Origin: Microbacterium sp. Marseille-Q6648
GTDB taxonomy: Bacteria > Actinomycetota > Actinomycetes > Actinomycetales > Microbacteriaceae
Length of the DNA stretch: 64,000 nt
NCBI RefSeq assembly: GCF_943181415.1
Contig: NZ_CALPBZ010000002.1
Span: 434,001-498,000, forward strand
Direction of reading: 5' to 3'
The notes beneath the pieces were generated by a model. That model did not search any database and was not told the origin of the DNA. It was given only the letters and a program-made list of their open reading frames with translations. The translations under genes were made by a program, and so were the position numbers. Below are positions 51,135 to 59,699 of the stretch, one piece after another (within the stretch, counting starts at the first letter, position 1; each line of letters begins with the position of its first letter).

Positions 51135-52039
51135 GACTGCGACCGGATCCACTGCGCGATCGCCTCCACCGTCGGACCCGCGGCCGGATCGGAGGGCTCA
51201 TTGATGTGCCCGTGATCCGCACCGGCCTCGATGTGCAGCTGCGTCGCCACGCCTGCGTCGCGGAGCTGGAGGTGGAACGCCTCGCCCGACGGGCGCAATG
51301 GATCGTGCTCGCACACGACGACGAGCGTCGCCGGGAACCCCCCGACCGGGCCGAGCGCCGCAAAGGCGTGCGGGTCTGCGAGGCCACCCGTGGAACCCGC
51401 GAAGTTGAGTGCGAGAACTCCCTGGGGGGAATCCAGGTCGACGACCGCCGACGCGTCGGGTCCGTTCGGGTGCACGACGGGGTAGACGAGCACGAGCCCG
51501 GACGGCGTCGGCTCGTTCGCGTCTCGCAATCGGGCGACGGCTCCGGCGGTCAGGTTGCCACCGGCGCTGGCGCCCCCGAGGAGAACGTCGTCCTCATCGA
51601 CACCGAACAGATCTGAGGCATGCTCGCGCGCGAATCGCCAGCCGGCGAGGACGTCGTCCGACGGCACGGGGAAGTGCACGCCCCGCAGGCACTTGGTGTA
51701 GTCCAGAGTCAGCACCGGAATCCCCCGCGCGGCGAGCTCGAGTGCGAGCCAATGCGATTCCGGCATGTCGAGGTGCCCGCCGATGAACGCGCCCCCGTGC
51801 ACCCACACCAGAGCTCGCCCGCTCGGCGGGGCTCCGGCATCCGCGTACACACGCGCGGGGACCCGGCCCCGCGCTCCCTCGATCACCACCTCGTCGACGA
51901 CGACGCCCGCGATATGGGGGAAGCGGCTCACGAGCGAGGCCGTATCGAGATCGGGTCGGGGGTCGGCCGGCTCGCCGTGCTCTCCGAGCCAGGCGATCGC
52001 CTCGTCGATGGGCAACGATCGGAAGTCCACGTCAGGCAC
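51131..52039 (-). CDS. Alpha/beta hydrolase, HSL-type esterase
   Basis: A 302-residue esterase of the hormone-sensitive-lipase group. It shows the oxyanion motif HGGAFIGG, nucleophile GGASAGG, Asp in VVCEHDPLR and His in AGADHGHIN. The GTG at 52039 gives a normal N-terminus and overlaps the SGNH gene by eight bases; the longer frame is low-complexity shadow. With the SGNH enzyme it could strip acyl groups (acetyl, malonyl, feruloyl) from glycosides before the glycosidases act. Confidence 0.82.
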   Translation of the reverse strand: MPDVDFRSLPIDEAIAWLGEHGEPADPRPDLDTASLVSRFPHIAGVVVDEVVIEGARGRVPARVYADAGAPPSGRALVWVHGGAFIGGHLDMPESHWLALELAARGIPVLTLDYTKCLRGVHFPVPSDDVLAGWRFAREHASDLFGVDEDDVLLGGASAGGNLTAGAVARLRDANEPTPSGLVLVYPVVHPNGPDASAVVDLDSPQGVLALNFAGSTGGLADPHAFAALGPVGGFPATLVVVCEHDPLRPSGEAFHLQLRDAGVATQLHIEAGADHGHINEPSDPAAGPTVEAIAQWIRSQS

Positions 52040-53228
52040 TGCGCGCTCCGTCCCGCGCGGAGGCGGCCTGTTTCGTCGTGGCGCCGGACATCCAAGAGGC
52101 GACGGTGGGAGACGCGCCGAATCGCTCCGCCATACGCATGTAGCCTGCGGGGCTCGGGTGGAGACCGTCTGGCAGCTCGTCCACGTCGCCTGCCCCGAAC
52201 AGGTCCAGGCCGTCGAGATAGTAGATGGCACCGTCGTCGGCTGCGCGCTGCTCGACGACGTCGCGGAGGATCTCCCGGACGACTCTCAATGTGAGCGGCG
52301 GCCCCATGAACACGTCCGGCTCGGTAGGTGTGCCGCGCCGCTTCCCCGTCCGAGGATCGGTCACGGTGGGGCCGGGTGTGTCTTCGTGCATCGGGCAGAA
52401 GATCGGCGAGATGACCAGGATGGGCGTCGCAGGTGCGCCTTCACGCAAGGTGTCGAGGAAGCCGTGGATCGCTGGGATGAAAGTCCGGCGCTTCATGGAG
52501 TCACCGCCGACGATGTTGATGCCGATCTTCACGCTGAACAGGTCCGCGGCCGAATCCCGCATGGCTCGTGCCGTGAAGGGGTCGAGGTGCGCATTGGCGG
52601 CGAATCCCAGGTTCGTCACGTCGAGCTGCAGTCGTTCGGCGGCTGCGACCGGCCACACCCCGCGCGGCGTCTCGGCCTCGATGCAGTGGCTGATCGAGCT
52701 GCCGTGATGCCACCAGCGGGGGAGTTCACGGGGTTCGGCCGACGTCAGCGGCGCGTCCGCGCGGACGTCGCGGATCTCGACAGCCTCGCGCTGCGGCAAC
52801 CACAACACGACTCGCCGCTCGTGGCGGCCCGTGCCACCCAGCTCGAACCGAGCGACGGCCGACCCGCCTGCGACGAAGCGAGGCCCGTCGAGTCCACCCA
52901 GGTGCAGGCGGGAGCCTCCAGCGACGCGGACGTCATCGACGGGTCTGCCATCGACCGTTGCGGCGAACACAGACCAGCGCTCCTCGTCCGGCATCCAGGG
53001 CAGTGACAGCCCGGTCGTATGAACGACGAGCTCGATCCATGTCGCCGCCGTCTGGAACTCGAGCCGCACCCCGGACGCTTGCGCGGACGCGATGGCCATC
53101 CACTCCGAATCGAATCGGGATCGGGCACTCAGCGGCAGGCGAAGCGGCGTGATACCCGAGGCGCCCACCTCCACATCGACGGCCCCGCGCAGGCTGTCGC
53201 GGATCAGATCGCCCGCAAGACCGTTCAT
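52032..53228 (-). CDS. SGNH/GDSL-type carbohydrate esterase
   Basis: A 398-residue protein: an N-terminal beta-sandwich of about 170 residues, then an SGNH hydrolase domain with nucleophile Ser in WHHGSSISHC, block III Asn in GINIVGG, and the Asp-His pair in LPDGLHPSPAGY. This two-domain layout is that of carbohydrate acetyl esterases. No signal peptide. It sits 33 bases after the fused CGD-like gene and overlaps the alpha/beta hydrolase gene, which suggests coordinated de-acylation of acylated glycosides. Confidence 0.8.
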   Translation of the reverse strand: MNGLAGDLIRDSLRGAVDVEVGASGITPLRLPLSARSRFDSEWMAIASAQASGVRLEFQTAATWIELVVHTTGLSLPWMPDEERWSVFAATVDGRPVDDVRVAGGSRLHLGGLDGPRFVAGGSAVARFELGGTGRHERRVVLWLPQREAVEIRDVRADAPLTSAEPRELPRWWHHGSSISHCIEAETPRGVWPVAAAERLQLDVTNLGFAANAHLDPFTARAMRDSAADLFSVKIGINIVGGDSMKRRTFIPAIHGFLDTLREGAPATPILVISPIFCPMHEDTPGPTVTDPRTGKRRGTPTEPDVFMGPPLTLRVVREILRDVVEQRAADDGAIYYLDGLDLFGAGDVDELPDGLHPSPAGYMRMAERFGASPTVASWMSGATTKQAASARDGARSA

Positions 53229-53261
53229 GCGACACCGATCGCCGGGACCCGGGAATCCGCC

Positions 53262-54737
53262 TCAGGCACGCGCGACCGCCGAGCGCATGGCCGTGCGGAT
53301 GAGGTCGTGCTGCTTGCGCACGAGAACGAGCGGGTCGACCTCGCCGAGTTCGGCGAAGGCGTGACCTTCCCACTCGCTCGACCAGTAGCCGCGGTACCCG
53401 CCCTCGACGAACACGCGCACGTGCTCGGGGTAGTCGATCGCGGGCTCCTGACCGGTCTCGTCGATGTCGTAGAACTTCGCGTGCACGTGGAGGATCTGCG
53501 GCATGATGTCGGCCCACTCGCGAGGGTCGACGTGCCCGTGCATGTTGAACGCGAGATGCGCGAACGAACCGAGGCGCCCTGGATCGAAGTCGCGTCCGCG
53601 CAGGTAGGCGATGAACTCCTCCTGGCGCTCCCGCATGGTGGCGTCGGTCGCCCAGATCTGCTGCAGGCGGTCGACGGCCTCATCGTCGAGACCGGCGCGA
53701 CGGACGGCGCGCAGCAGCGTCGGCGACATCGCGTGCATCGTCGACGAGAAGTCGGCGACGAAGCCGAGCAGCGGCGAGTCCAGCTCGGCGTAGGTCTCGC
53801 GCACTTTCAGGATCGGCTCGGCGTTCGGACCCATCGGCGCGTGGATCTCGTACGCGAGCTTCAGCTCGAGCTGCTCGGCGATGGGCAGCAGCCGCCGCAG
53901 CAGCTCGGGCTTGGCGGACTGGATGCGCACGAGGGGGAAGCCGAGCTTCTTCGCGCCCTCGAACATGAGCTTCGAGAACTCGAACTCCTCGTCGGGGGTC
54001 ATGTCGCGGTCGCGGCGACGGCCCATGTCGAGGTTCGCGCCGAACGAGCTGGCGTCGAACCCGTGCCGGTCGAACGCGGCGCGCCACGTCCGCTCGAAGT
54101 CGTCCGACACCCGGGGGTAGGTCGGCAGCACCTGCGAAGCGACGATCTCGATGCCGGGGCCGATGCCGAGCTCGGCGACGCGATCGAGCAGTCCGTCGAA
54201 GTCATACCATCCCGCGCGGAACTCCGCGCTGGCGGAGTACAGCGTGAGGCCGAGCTGAAACGGGTCGCCCGCAACGGCGGGCGCGGGGGCCGTGGCCGCG
54301 GCGAGCGCGGGCGGGGCGGCCGGCGCATCGGTTGCGGTGAGGGTGAGACTCTGGTGCACGACGTTCGGCACGTACATCCCCGGGCCGCCGTCCTTGCCGG
54401 GCGCGATCTGCATGTAGGGCAAGCGCAGCTCGCCGTGGATCGTGACGTCGAGAGTGTCGCCGAGCGCGACCGGCTGATCGCGGCGGACGACCAGCAGCGG
54501 GTGCGCCTGCAGGTACCAGAGCGTCTCGCTCTGGTCAGGCAGTTCGTCCAGGGCGTACCGGGTGCCGCCGAGCTCGAAGGAGAGGTCGGATGCCGGGACG
54601 GGCGTTCCGTCGATCGTCAGAGAGATCGTCGACACCGACGACAGCCAAAGGCTGCGGTACCACGGGAGGGTGAGGGACAGCGCGAGCCCGTCCGGGTGCG
54701 GGCGGAGACTGTCGTCCTGGATGAGTCCGTTGGGCAT
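53262..54737 (-). CDS. Fused C-glycoside deglycosidase-like protein (beta domain + alpha TIM barrel)
   Basis: A 491-residue single chain. Residues 1-135 match the small beta proteins (LSLTLPWYRSLWLSSV, LSFELGGTRYALDEL, LPYMQIAPGKDGGPGMYV). An Ala/Pro-rich linker (about 137-157) follows, and residues 158-491 match alpha 1: YEIHAPMGPN (Glu), VADFSSTMH (Asp, His), LHVHAKFYDIDE (His), SSEWEGH (Glu). All expected metal ligands are present. Known CGDs are two separate chains, so a covalent beta-alpha form is notable. It follows another fused paralogue by 16 bases. Confidence 0.78.
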   Translation of the reverse strand: MPNGLIQDDSLRPHPDGLALSLTLPWYRSLWLSSVSTISLTIDGTPVPASDLSFELGGTRYALDELPDQSETLWYLQAHPLLVVRRDQPVALGDTLDVTIHGELRLPYMQIAPGKDGGPGMYVPNVVHQSLTLTATDAPAAPPALAAATAPAPAVAGDPFQLGLTLYSASAEFRAGWYDFDGLLDRVAELGIGPGIEIVASQVLPTYPRVSDDFERTWRAAFDRHGFDASSFGANLDMGRRRDRDMTPDEEFEFSKLMFEGAKKLGFPLVRIQSAKPELLRRLLPIAEQLELKLAYEIHAPMGPNAEPILKVRETYAELDSPLLGFVADFSSTMHAMSPTLLRAVRRAGLDDEAVDRLQQIWATDATMRERQEEFIAYLRGRDFDPGRLGSFAHLAFNMHGHVDPREWADIMPQILHVHAKFYDIDETGQEPAIDYPEHVRVFVEGGYRGYWSSEWEGHAFAELGEVDPLVLVRKQHDLIRTAMRSAVARA

Positions 54738-54753
54738 GATCGCTCGTTCCGGG

Positions 54754-56058
54754 TCAGAGGGTCGCGGCGATGCCGCGGATCAGGGAGTGCTGGCGACGCA
54801 CCTGTTCGATGGCGCGCCACGGGGTGCGCTCGCCTTCGTATTCGCTGGACAGATAGCCGGTGTAACCCGCGTCCTTGAGCGCCTGCAGGACCGGCCGCCA
54901 GGGGATCTGCTGGTCTTCGAGGTCGTCGTCGATGTCGTGGAACTTCGCCTGGATGAAGACCACGTACTCCGCGATGCCGGCGATGTCAGCGGGATCGACC
55001 GCGATGCCGTCGAGGAAGGCCGGCCGCTGACCCGGTAGCTCCCCCGGCTTGAGCGGAATCGGGCGGTCCTGGAAGATGCCGGTGTCCAGCAGCAGACCGA
55101 AGTGCTTCGTCCCGGTGCGCTGGATGAGGCCGATGTAGTCGTCGACCACCTCGTGCCTGATCGGCGTGGGCGAATGGATCTCGGGGCAGATGACGACGTC
55201 GAGTTCGTGTGCCAGATCGAGCGAGCGCTCGACAGCTTCGGTCCACGTGGGGTGCGGCACCAGATCGCTCGAGACGACGCCGATCTTCGGACGCACGAAC
55301 CGGAACCCGAGCCTCTTCGCCAGGCGCAGATCGCGCTGCAGCATCGCTGCCCCCTCGGCGGCGGTGAGGTCGCGGGCGTTCGGGCCGCTGGAGTGAAGGC
55401 GCGTGTCGATCCAGGAGCCGTAGTTGGTCGGCTCCAGCCGGTACTGCTCGAGAAGCGCGAACCACCGGTCGATCCATGCCGTGGGCGGCTCCGGGTAGTT
55501 CGCGACGTGCCCCTCGCCGAGGATCTCGATGCCGGTGGCGCCCACGTCCGCCACGTGCGCGAACGCCGTCTCGAGATCCATCACCGTGCCGAAGTCGTGC
55601 ATGAAGCTGTAGAGGCTCACGCCGTAGCGGAACGGTCCGCCGTCCGTCTCCGGTGACAGGGTGATGCGCCGCGTCGCCCGGTACGTCGACGGCTGGTGCT
55701 CGATCGGGATGTACGACATGCGCAGCCGCAGCTCGATGGAGACCTCGTGCACGCCCTCCGGGAGGCCCCCGTCGAAGGGGACGGTGATGACCGCGGCATC
55801 CTCGAGCGGCCAGCGCGCGCCCTCGGAATCCCACAGCTGCCGAAGCGTGTACGTCTCGCCCTGGAGCGTCCACAGCGGCACATCGGGTCCGACGTCGACC
55901 AGGTCTCCGACACGCACCGCGACGCCGTCGATGAGGGAGGCCGCCATACCGCGGTAGCTGGGCATGCGCAGCCGCAGCTGGAAGCCGGTGACACGATCGC
56001 CCTCACGGACGTTGCGGAAGCCGATGGACTGAAGGAGCTCGCGCTCGAGAAGCATCAC
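54754..56058 (-). CDS. Fused CGD-like protein, second copy (beta domain + alpha TIM barrel)
   Basis: A 434-residue paralogue of the fused protein, with a beta-type domain at 1-130 (LRLRMPSYRGMAASL, WTLQGETYTLRQLWD, ELRLRMSYIPI) and a TIM barrel at about 138-434. Ligand positions read Glu in VICPEIHSP, Asp in GLLLDTGIF, His or substitute in FIQAKFHDIDDD (first His replaced by Gln) and Glu in LSSEYEGER. The changed residues suggest a different substrate. GTG 56058 or ATG 56055 can be the start. First gene of a seven-gene minus-strand operon ending with the GH35-like gene. Confidence 0.7.
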   Translation of the reverse strand: MMLLERELLQSIGFRNVREGDRVTGFQLRLRMPSYRGMAASLIDGVAVRVGDLVDVGPDVPLWTLQGETYTLRQLWDSEGARWPLEDAAVITVPFDGGLPEGVHEVSIELRLRMSYIPIEHQPSTYRATRRITLSPETDGGPFRYGVSLYSFMHDFGTVMDLETAFAHVADVGATGIEILGEGHVANYPEPPTAWIDRWFALLEQYRLEPTNYGSWIDTRLHSSGPNARDLTAAEGAAMLQRDLRLAKRLGFRFVRPKIGVVSSDLVPHPTWTEAVERSLDLAHELDVVICPEIHSPTPIRHEVVDDYIGLIQRTGTKHFGLLLDTGIFQDRPIPLKPGELPGQRPAFLDGIAVDPADIAGIAEYVVFIQAKFHDIDDDLEDQQIPWRPVLQALKDAGYTGYLSSEYEGERTPWRAIEQVRRQHSLIRGIAATL

Positions 56059-56146
56059 CGCTCACTCTCTGATCAGGTCGATGGGCCCCGGGAGGTCGCG
56101 CGCGGCGCGCCCTCGGGCCACTGTCGACGCTAACAGATTGCGCTCG

Positions 56147-56159
56147 ATTCAGACATAAG
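56147..56159 (-). promoter_or_regulatory. CTTATGTCTGAAT motif ahead of the fused-CGD operon
   Basis: Thirteen bases identical to the motif at 35697-35709, located 89 bases upstream of the first fused CGD-like gene and on the same strand. A second half-site-like stretch, GAGCACATAAC, follows at about 56170. The position suits an operator or activator site. Confidence 0.6.
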
Positions 56160-56191
56160 TATGACTGATGAGCACATAACAGATGTGGCCG

Positions 56192-56962
56192 CTACATCAA
56201 TCGCAGTTCGGCCTCGATGGCGGCGGCCGTCTCTCGCATGGCCGGCAGGAAGCGGTCGCGCACCGCGCCGGGATCGTCCGAGCTCGAACCGGTCGACACG
56301 TTCATCGCCGCGACCGTCGCGCCCGCGCGTCCGCGCAGTCCCACAGCGATCGACCGCAGTCCGGGTTCGAGCTCGCCGTCCACCAGCGCCCATCCCTGCT
56401 CACCCACGCGATCGAGTTCACGGGCGAGGGCGTGGGGATCGGTGAGTGTGCGATCGGTCAGGTGCGTCAGATCGGATGCCGCGATCACCGCATCCCGTTC
56501 GGGGCGCGGCATCCCTGCCAGCAGGACCCGGCCCATGCTGGTGGCGTAGGCGGGGAAGCGGGTGCCGATCGTGATCCGCACGTTCATGATGCGGCGGGTG
56601 GGCACCCGGGCGACGTAGACGACGTCGGTGCCGTCGAGCACCGCGGCCGAGACCGACTCGTCGACGGCGCGCGACAGCAGCTCCAGGTGCGGCTGCACGA
56701 TCTCGGGCAGCGACAGCGACGACAGATAGCTGAACCCGAGCTCGAGCACGCGCGGAGTGAGCGAGAACTCACGCTCGTCGCTGCGGACGTAGCCGAGCGC
56801 CACGAGCGTGCGCAGGAATCGGCTGGCCGCTGCGCGCGTGAGACCGGCGCGGCGCGCGACGTCGCTCAGCGTGAGCGAGGCGTGCTCGGCGTCGAAGGCA
56901 CGGATGACGGCCAGCCCTCGGGCGAGGGACTGGACGAAGTCGTCGGACTGCTTCTCGGGCAC
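56192..56962 (-). CDS. IclR family transcriptional regulator (PcaR/PcaU-like)
   Basis: A 256-residue IclR-type regulator: winged helix with LSDVARRAGLTRAAASRFL (about residues 30-48) and a C-terminal effector domain (GTRFPAYATSMGRVLLAG). The GTG start follows an AGGAGG site. Close relatives control the 3-oxoadipate pathway, and here it is the last gene of a CoA-transferase-thiolase-regulator operon, so it is the likely pathway regulator. The long dyad ahead of the operon (59566) is its probable target. Confidence 0.85.
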   Translation of the reverse strand: MPEKQSDDFVQSLARGLAVIRAFDAEHASLTLSDVARRAGLTRAAASRFLRTLVALGYVRSDEREFSLTPRVLELGFSYLSSLSLPEIVQPHLELLSRAVDESVSAAVLDGTDVVYVARVPTRRIMNVRITIGTRFPAYATSMGRVLLAGMPRPERDAVIAASDLTHLTDRTLTDPHALARELDRVGEQGWALVDGELEPGLRSIAVGLRGRAGATVAAMNVSTGSSSDDPGAVRDRFLPAMRETAAAIEAELRLM

Positions 56963-56996
56963 GCGGCCTCCTCGAACCGAGCGTAGGCAAGCCGGG

Positions 56997-58172
56997 TCAT
57001 CTCTCCAGGACGACCGCGAGCCCCTGGCCGACGCCGATGCAGATGGCGGCCACGGCCACGCCCCCGCCGCGGCGGGCCAGTTCGTGCGCCGCGTGCCCGA
57101 TGATGCGCCCGCCCGACGCTCCGAGTGGGTGGCCGATGGCGATCGCGCCGCCGTGGATGTTCACCTTCTCGGGGTCGAGGTCGGGCCAGCCCTGGATGCA
57201 CGCGAGGGACTGGGATGCGAAGGCCTCGTTGAGCTCGACGACGTCCACGTCCGCCCAGGTGCGACCGGCGCGGGCGAGTGCCTTGTTCGCGGCCTCGATG
57301 GGCGCGATGGGGAAGTCGTCGGGATCGACGCCGTGCGCGGCACGGCCCGCGATCCGCGCGAGCGGCTCGCCCTCGAGGACGCCCTCCCCCGCGATCAGCA
57401 CCGCCGACGCGCCGTCGTTGATGGACGAGGAGTTTCCGGCCGTCACCGATCCCGCGCCGTCCGCGGCGAAGAGGGCCTTCAGCCCGGCGAGCTTCTCGAC
57501 CGAGGTGTCGTCGCGGATGCCTTCATCGCGCGTCAGGTCGACGCCCGGCACGCCGACCGTCTCGGCGTCGTACACGCCTGCCGCCCAGGCAGCGGCGGCC
57601 AGACGGTGCGAGCGCACCGCGAACGCATCCTGGGCGTCCCGGTCGATGCCCCATTCGCGTGCGATCTTCTCGGCGGACTCCCCGTTCGAGATGGTCCAGT
57701 GCTTCGGCAGTGCCCTGTTGGTCATGCGCCACCCGATGGCGGTGTTCCACATGGTCTGGTTGCCGACGGCGGGGAAGGGCTTCGCCGACTTCTCGATCAC
57801 ATAGGGCGCGCGACTCATCGACTCGACGCCGCCGGCGAGGATGATCCCGGCATCCCCCGCCTCGATCGCCCTCGAACCCTGGATGACAGCCTCGACGCTC
57901 GAGGCGCAGAGCCGGTTGACCGTCACGCCGGTGACGCTCGTGGGCAGCCCCGCCAGCAGCGCTCCGAAGCGGGCGACGTTGCGGTTGTCTTCGCCCGCCT
58001 GATTGGCGTCGCCGAAGATCACGTCGTCGATGCGCGCGGGATCCAGCCCGGTGCGTTCGATGGTCGCCTTCATGACCAGAGCGGCGAGGTCGTCGGGCCG
58101 GATGCCGGAGAGCGCACCTCCTCCCCGCCCGAACGGCGTGCGCACGGCGTCGTAGATGAAGCTCGGTGGCAT
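56997..58172 (-). CDS. pcaF: 3-Oxoadipyl-CoA thiolase
   Basis: A 391-residue thiolase with the nucleophile Cys89 (NRLCASS), NIHGGAIAIGHPLGASGGR with His348, and Cys378 in CIGVGQG. The opening FIYDAVRTPFGRGGGALSG is characteristic of PcaF/PaaJ thiolases that split 3-oxoadipyl-CoA into succinyl-CoA and acetyl-CoA. It follows the CoA-transferase genes by three bases. An acetoacetyl-CoA thiolase is the main alternative, but the gene context supports 3-oxoadipate. Confidence 0.85.
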   Translation of the reverse strand: MPPSFIYDAVRTPFGRGGGALSGIRPDDLAALVMKATIERTGLDPARIDDVIFGDANQAGEDNRNVARFGALLAGLPTSVTGVTVNRLCASSVEAVIQGSRAIEAGDAGIILAGGVESMSRAPYVIEKSAKPFPAVGNQTMWNTAIGWRMTNRALPKHWTISNGESAEKIAREWGIDRDAQDAFAVRSHRLAAAAWAAGVYDAETVGVPGVDLTRDEGIRDDTSVEKLAGLKALFAADGAGSVTAGNSSSINDGASAVLIAGEGVLEGEPLARIAGRAAHGVDPDDFPIAPIEAANKALARAGRTWADVDVVELNEAFASQSLACIQGWPDLDPEKVNIHGGAIAIGHPLGASGGRIIGHAAHELARRGGGVAVAAICIGVGQGLAVVLER

Positions 58173-58175
58173 CGG

Positions 58176-58814
58176 TCAGCCTTCCAGATCGAGGCCGGTG
58201 AGGGCCGAGAGTGTCGCGGTGGTGTTGTCGCCGAACGCCTCGCGCACGACGAACCCCTCGGGGGCGATGTCGAAGATCCCGTGGTCGGTGTACACCCGCG
58301 TCACGCAGCCGACGCCGGTGAGGGGGTAGGTGCAGACGTCTACGAGCTTGGACTCGCCGGACTTGGTCAGCAGGTCGGTCATGACGAACACCTGCTTCGC
58401 GCCGATCGCCAGGTCCATCGCGCCGCCGACTGCGGGGATCGCGCCGGGAGCACCCGTCGACCAGTTCGCGAGGTCGCCGGTGCGGCTCACCTGGAACGCA
58501 CCGAGCACGCAGATGTCGAGGTGCCCGCCGCGCATCATGGCGAACGAGTCGGCGTGGTGGAAGTAGGCCGCGCCCGGCAGGGCCGTCACGGGCTGCTTGC
58601 CGGCGTTGATGAGGTCGGGGTCGACCGAGCCCACGGCGGGCGCCTCGCCCATGCCGAGAAGTCCGTTCTCGGTGTGCAGGATGATCTCGAGGTCGGCGGG
58701 AAGGAAGTTCGCGACGAGGGTCGGCGCCCCGATTCCGAGGTTCACGTAGGCGCCCTCGGGGATGTCTGCGGCGATGCGCGCGGCCAGTTCGTCACGGGTG
58801 ATGCGGGTGGTCAT
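58176..58814 (-). CDS. pcaJ: 3-Oxoadipate CoA-transferase, subunit B
   Basis: A 212-residue beta subunit of a family I CoA-transferase; the catalytic Glu49 is in the motif HTENGLLGMG. It forms a thioester with CoA moved from succinyl-CoA to 3-oxoadipate. The ATG overlaps the stop of subunit A (ATGA), as usual for equal expression. Acetoacetate CoA-transferase (ScoAB) is similar in sequence; the adjoining thiolase and IclR genes favour the 3-oxoadipate role. Confidence 0.85.
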   Translation of the reverse strand: MTTRITRDELAARIAADIPEGAYVNLGIGAPTLVANFLPADLEIILHTENGLLGMGEAPAVGSVDPDLINAGKQPVTALPGAAYFHHADSFAMMRGGHLDICVLGAFQVSRTGDLANWSTGAPGAIPAVGGAMDLAIGAKQVFVMTDLLTKSGESKLVDVCTYPLTGVGCVTRVYTDHGIFDIAPEGFVVREAFGDNTTATLSALTGLDLEG

Positions 58815-59560
58815 CGCGAACCCTCCTCGGTCAGCGGGTTGCCGTCGATGTCGACGCCGCCGACGAAGGCGCCGTCGCGCAGCCAGGCCCGCTCGCCCAC
58901 GGCGACGACTCGGTCCACGAACAGGCCGGGCGTAACGACTGCCTCGGGGTCGAGGGCGCCGAGCGGCACGATCTCGTCCACCTGGACGATCGTCGTGGTG
59001 GCGGCGGTGGCCATCACCGGCCCGAAGTTGCGGGCCGTCTCGCGGAAGACGAGGTTGCCCCATCGGTCGGCGCGGAACGCGCTGATGAGGGCGACGTCGG
59101 CGCGGATCGGGTACTCCAGCACGTAGTCGCGCCCGTCGATCGTGCGGGCCTCCTTGCCCTCCGCCAGCTGCGTGCCGACGCCCGTCGGGCTGAAGAAGGC
59201 GCCGATGCCGGCGCCGGCGGCGCGGATGCGCTCGGCGAGGTTGCCCTGCGGAACGATCTCGAGCTCGATCTCGCCCGCCCGGTAGAGGCTGTCGAAGACC
59301 CACGAGTCGTGCTGCCGGGGGAAGGAGCAGATGATCCGCCGCACGCGACGCTTGGACAGGAGCGCCGCCAGCCCCACGTCGCCGTTCCCGGCGTTGTTGC
59401 TGACGATCGTGAGATCGCCCGCGCCCTGGTCGATCAAGGCGTCGATGAGCTCCACCGGCTGACCGGCCCGCCCGAAGCCGCCGATGAGTACCGTCGCCCC
59501 GTCGCGGATGCCGGCGACGGCGGTCGCGGCATCCGGAACCGTCTTGTCGATCACGCGCAC
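58811..59560 (-). CDS. pcaI: 3-Oxoadipate CoA-transferase, subunit A
   Basis: A 249-residue alpha subunit of a family I CoA-transferase, with the glycine-rich LIGGFGRAGQP motif near residue 32 and SNNAGNGDVGL near residue 54. It pairs with subunit B. Start GTG 59560 or GTG 59554; the latter has better spacing to AGAGGAGG. First gene of the lower-pathway operon, downstream of a strong dyad. No upper protocatechuate genes (pcaGH, pcaB, pcaC, pcaD) are in the window. Confidence 0.85.
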   Translation of the reverse strand: MRVIDKTVPDAATAVAGIRDGATVLIGGFGRAGQPVELIDALIDQGAGDLTIVSNNAGNGDVGLAALLSKRRVRRIICSFPRQHDSWVFDSLYRAGEIELEIVPQGNLAERIRAAGAGIGAFFSPTGVGTQLAEGKEARTIDGRDYVLEYPIRADVALISAFRADRWGNLVFRETARNFGPVMATAATTTIVQVDEIVPLGALDPEAVVTPGLFVDRVVAVGERAWLRDGAFVGGVDIDGNPLTEEGSR

Positions 59561-59565
59561 CTCCT

Positions 59566-59607
59566 CTGTTCGCTGAGCGGACGTACATCCGTTCTGCGAA
59601 CAGTCTA
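59566..59607 (-). promoter_or_regulatory. 38-bp dyad operator and -10 of the 3-oxoadipate operon
   Basis: 59566-59603 forms an inverted repeat with 16 of 19 base pairs matching (outer arms CTGTTCGC / GCGAACAG). Minus-strand TAGACT (59607-59602) overlaps its upstream edge and is a good -10, so the dyad covers the transcription start. The layout fits control by the IclR protein encoded by the last gene of this operon. Confidence 0.7.
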
Positions 59608-59640
59608 GCTCCTCTCACCCTGTGACGCGTGCGCACGTGC

Positions 59641-59673
59641 CCCCCGCGTGCGGGGGATTCACGCACGCGGGGG
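59641..59673 (-). terminator. GC-rich hairpin after the rhamnosidase gene
   Basis: CCCCCGCGTGCG - 9-base loop - CGCACGCGGGGG, a perfect 12-base stem about 25 bases after the GH78 stop, extended by outer complementary GCGTGCGCACG segments. Likely terminator separating the rhamnosidase transcript from the 3-oxoadipate operon. Confidence 0.65.
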
Positions 59674-59699
59674 AGGCGTGCGCACGCGACCCCTCGGAC

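Noticed and set aside
56808-59126. 772-codon plus-strand frame opposite the thiolase and CoA-transferase genes
   Set aside because: It crosses three well-supported genes and has typical shadow composition.
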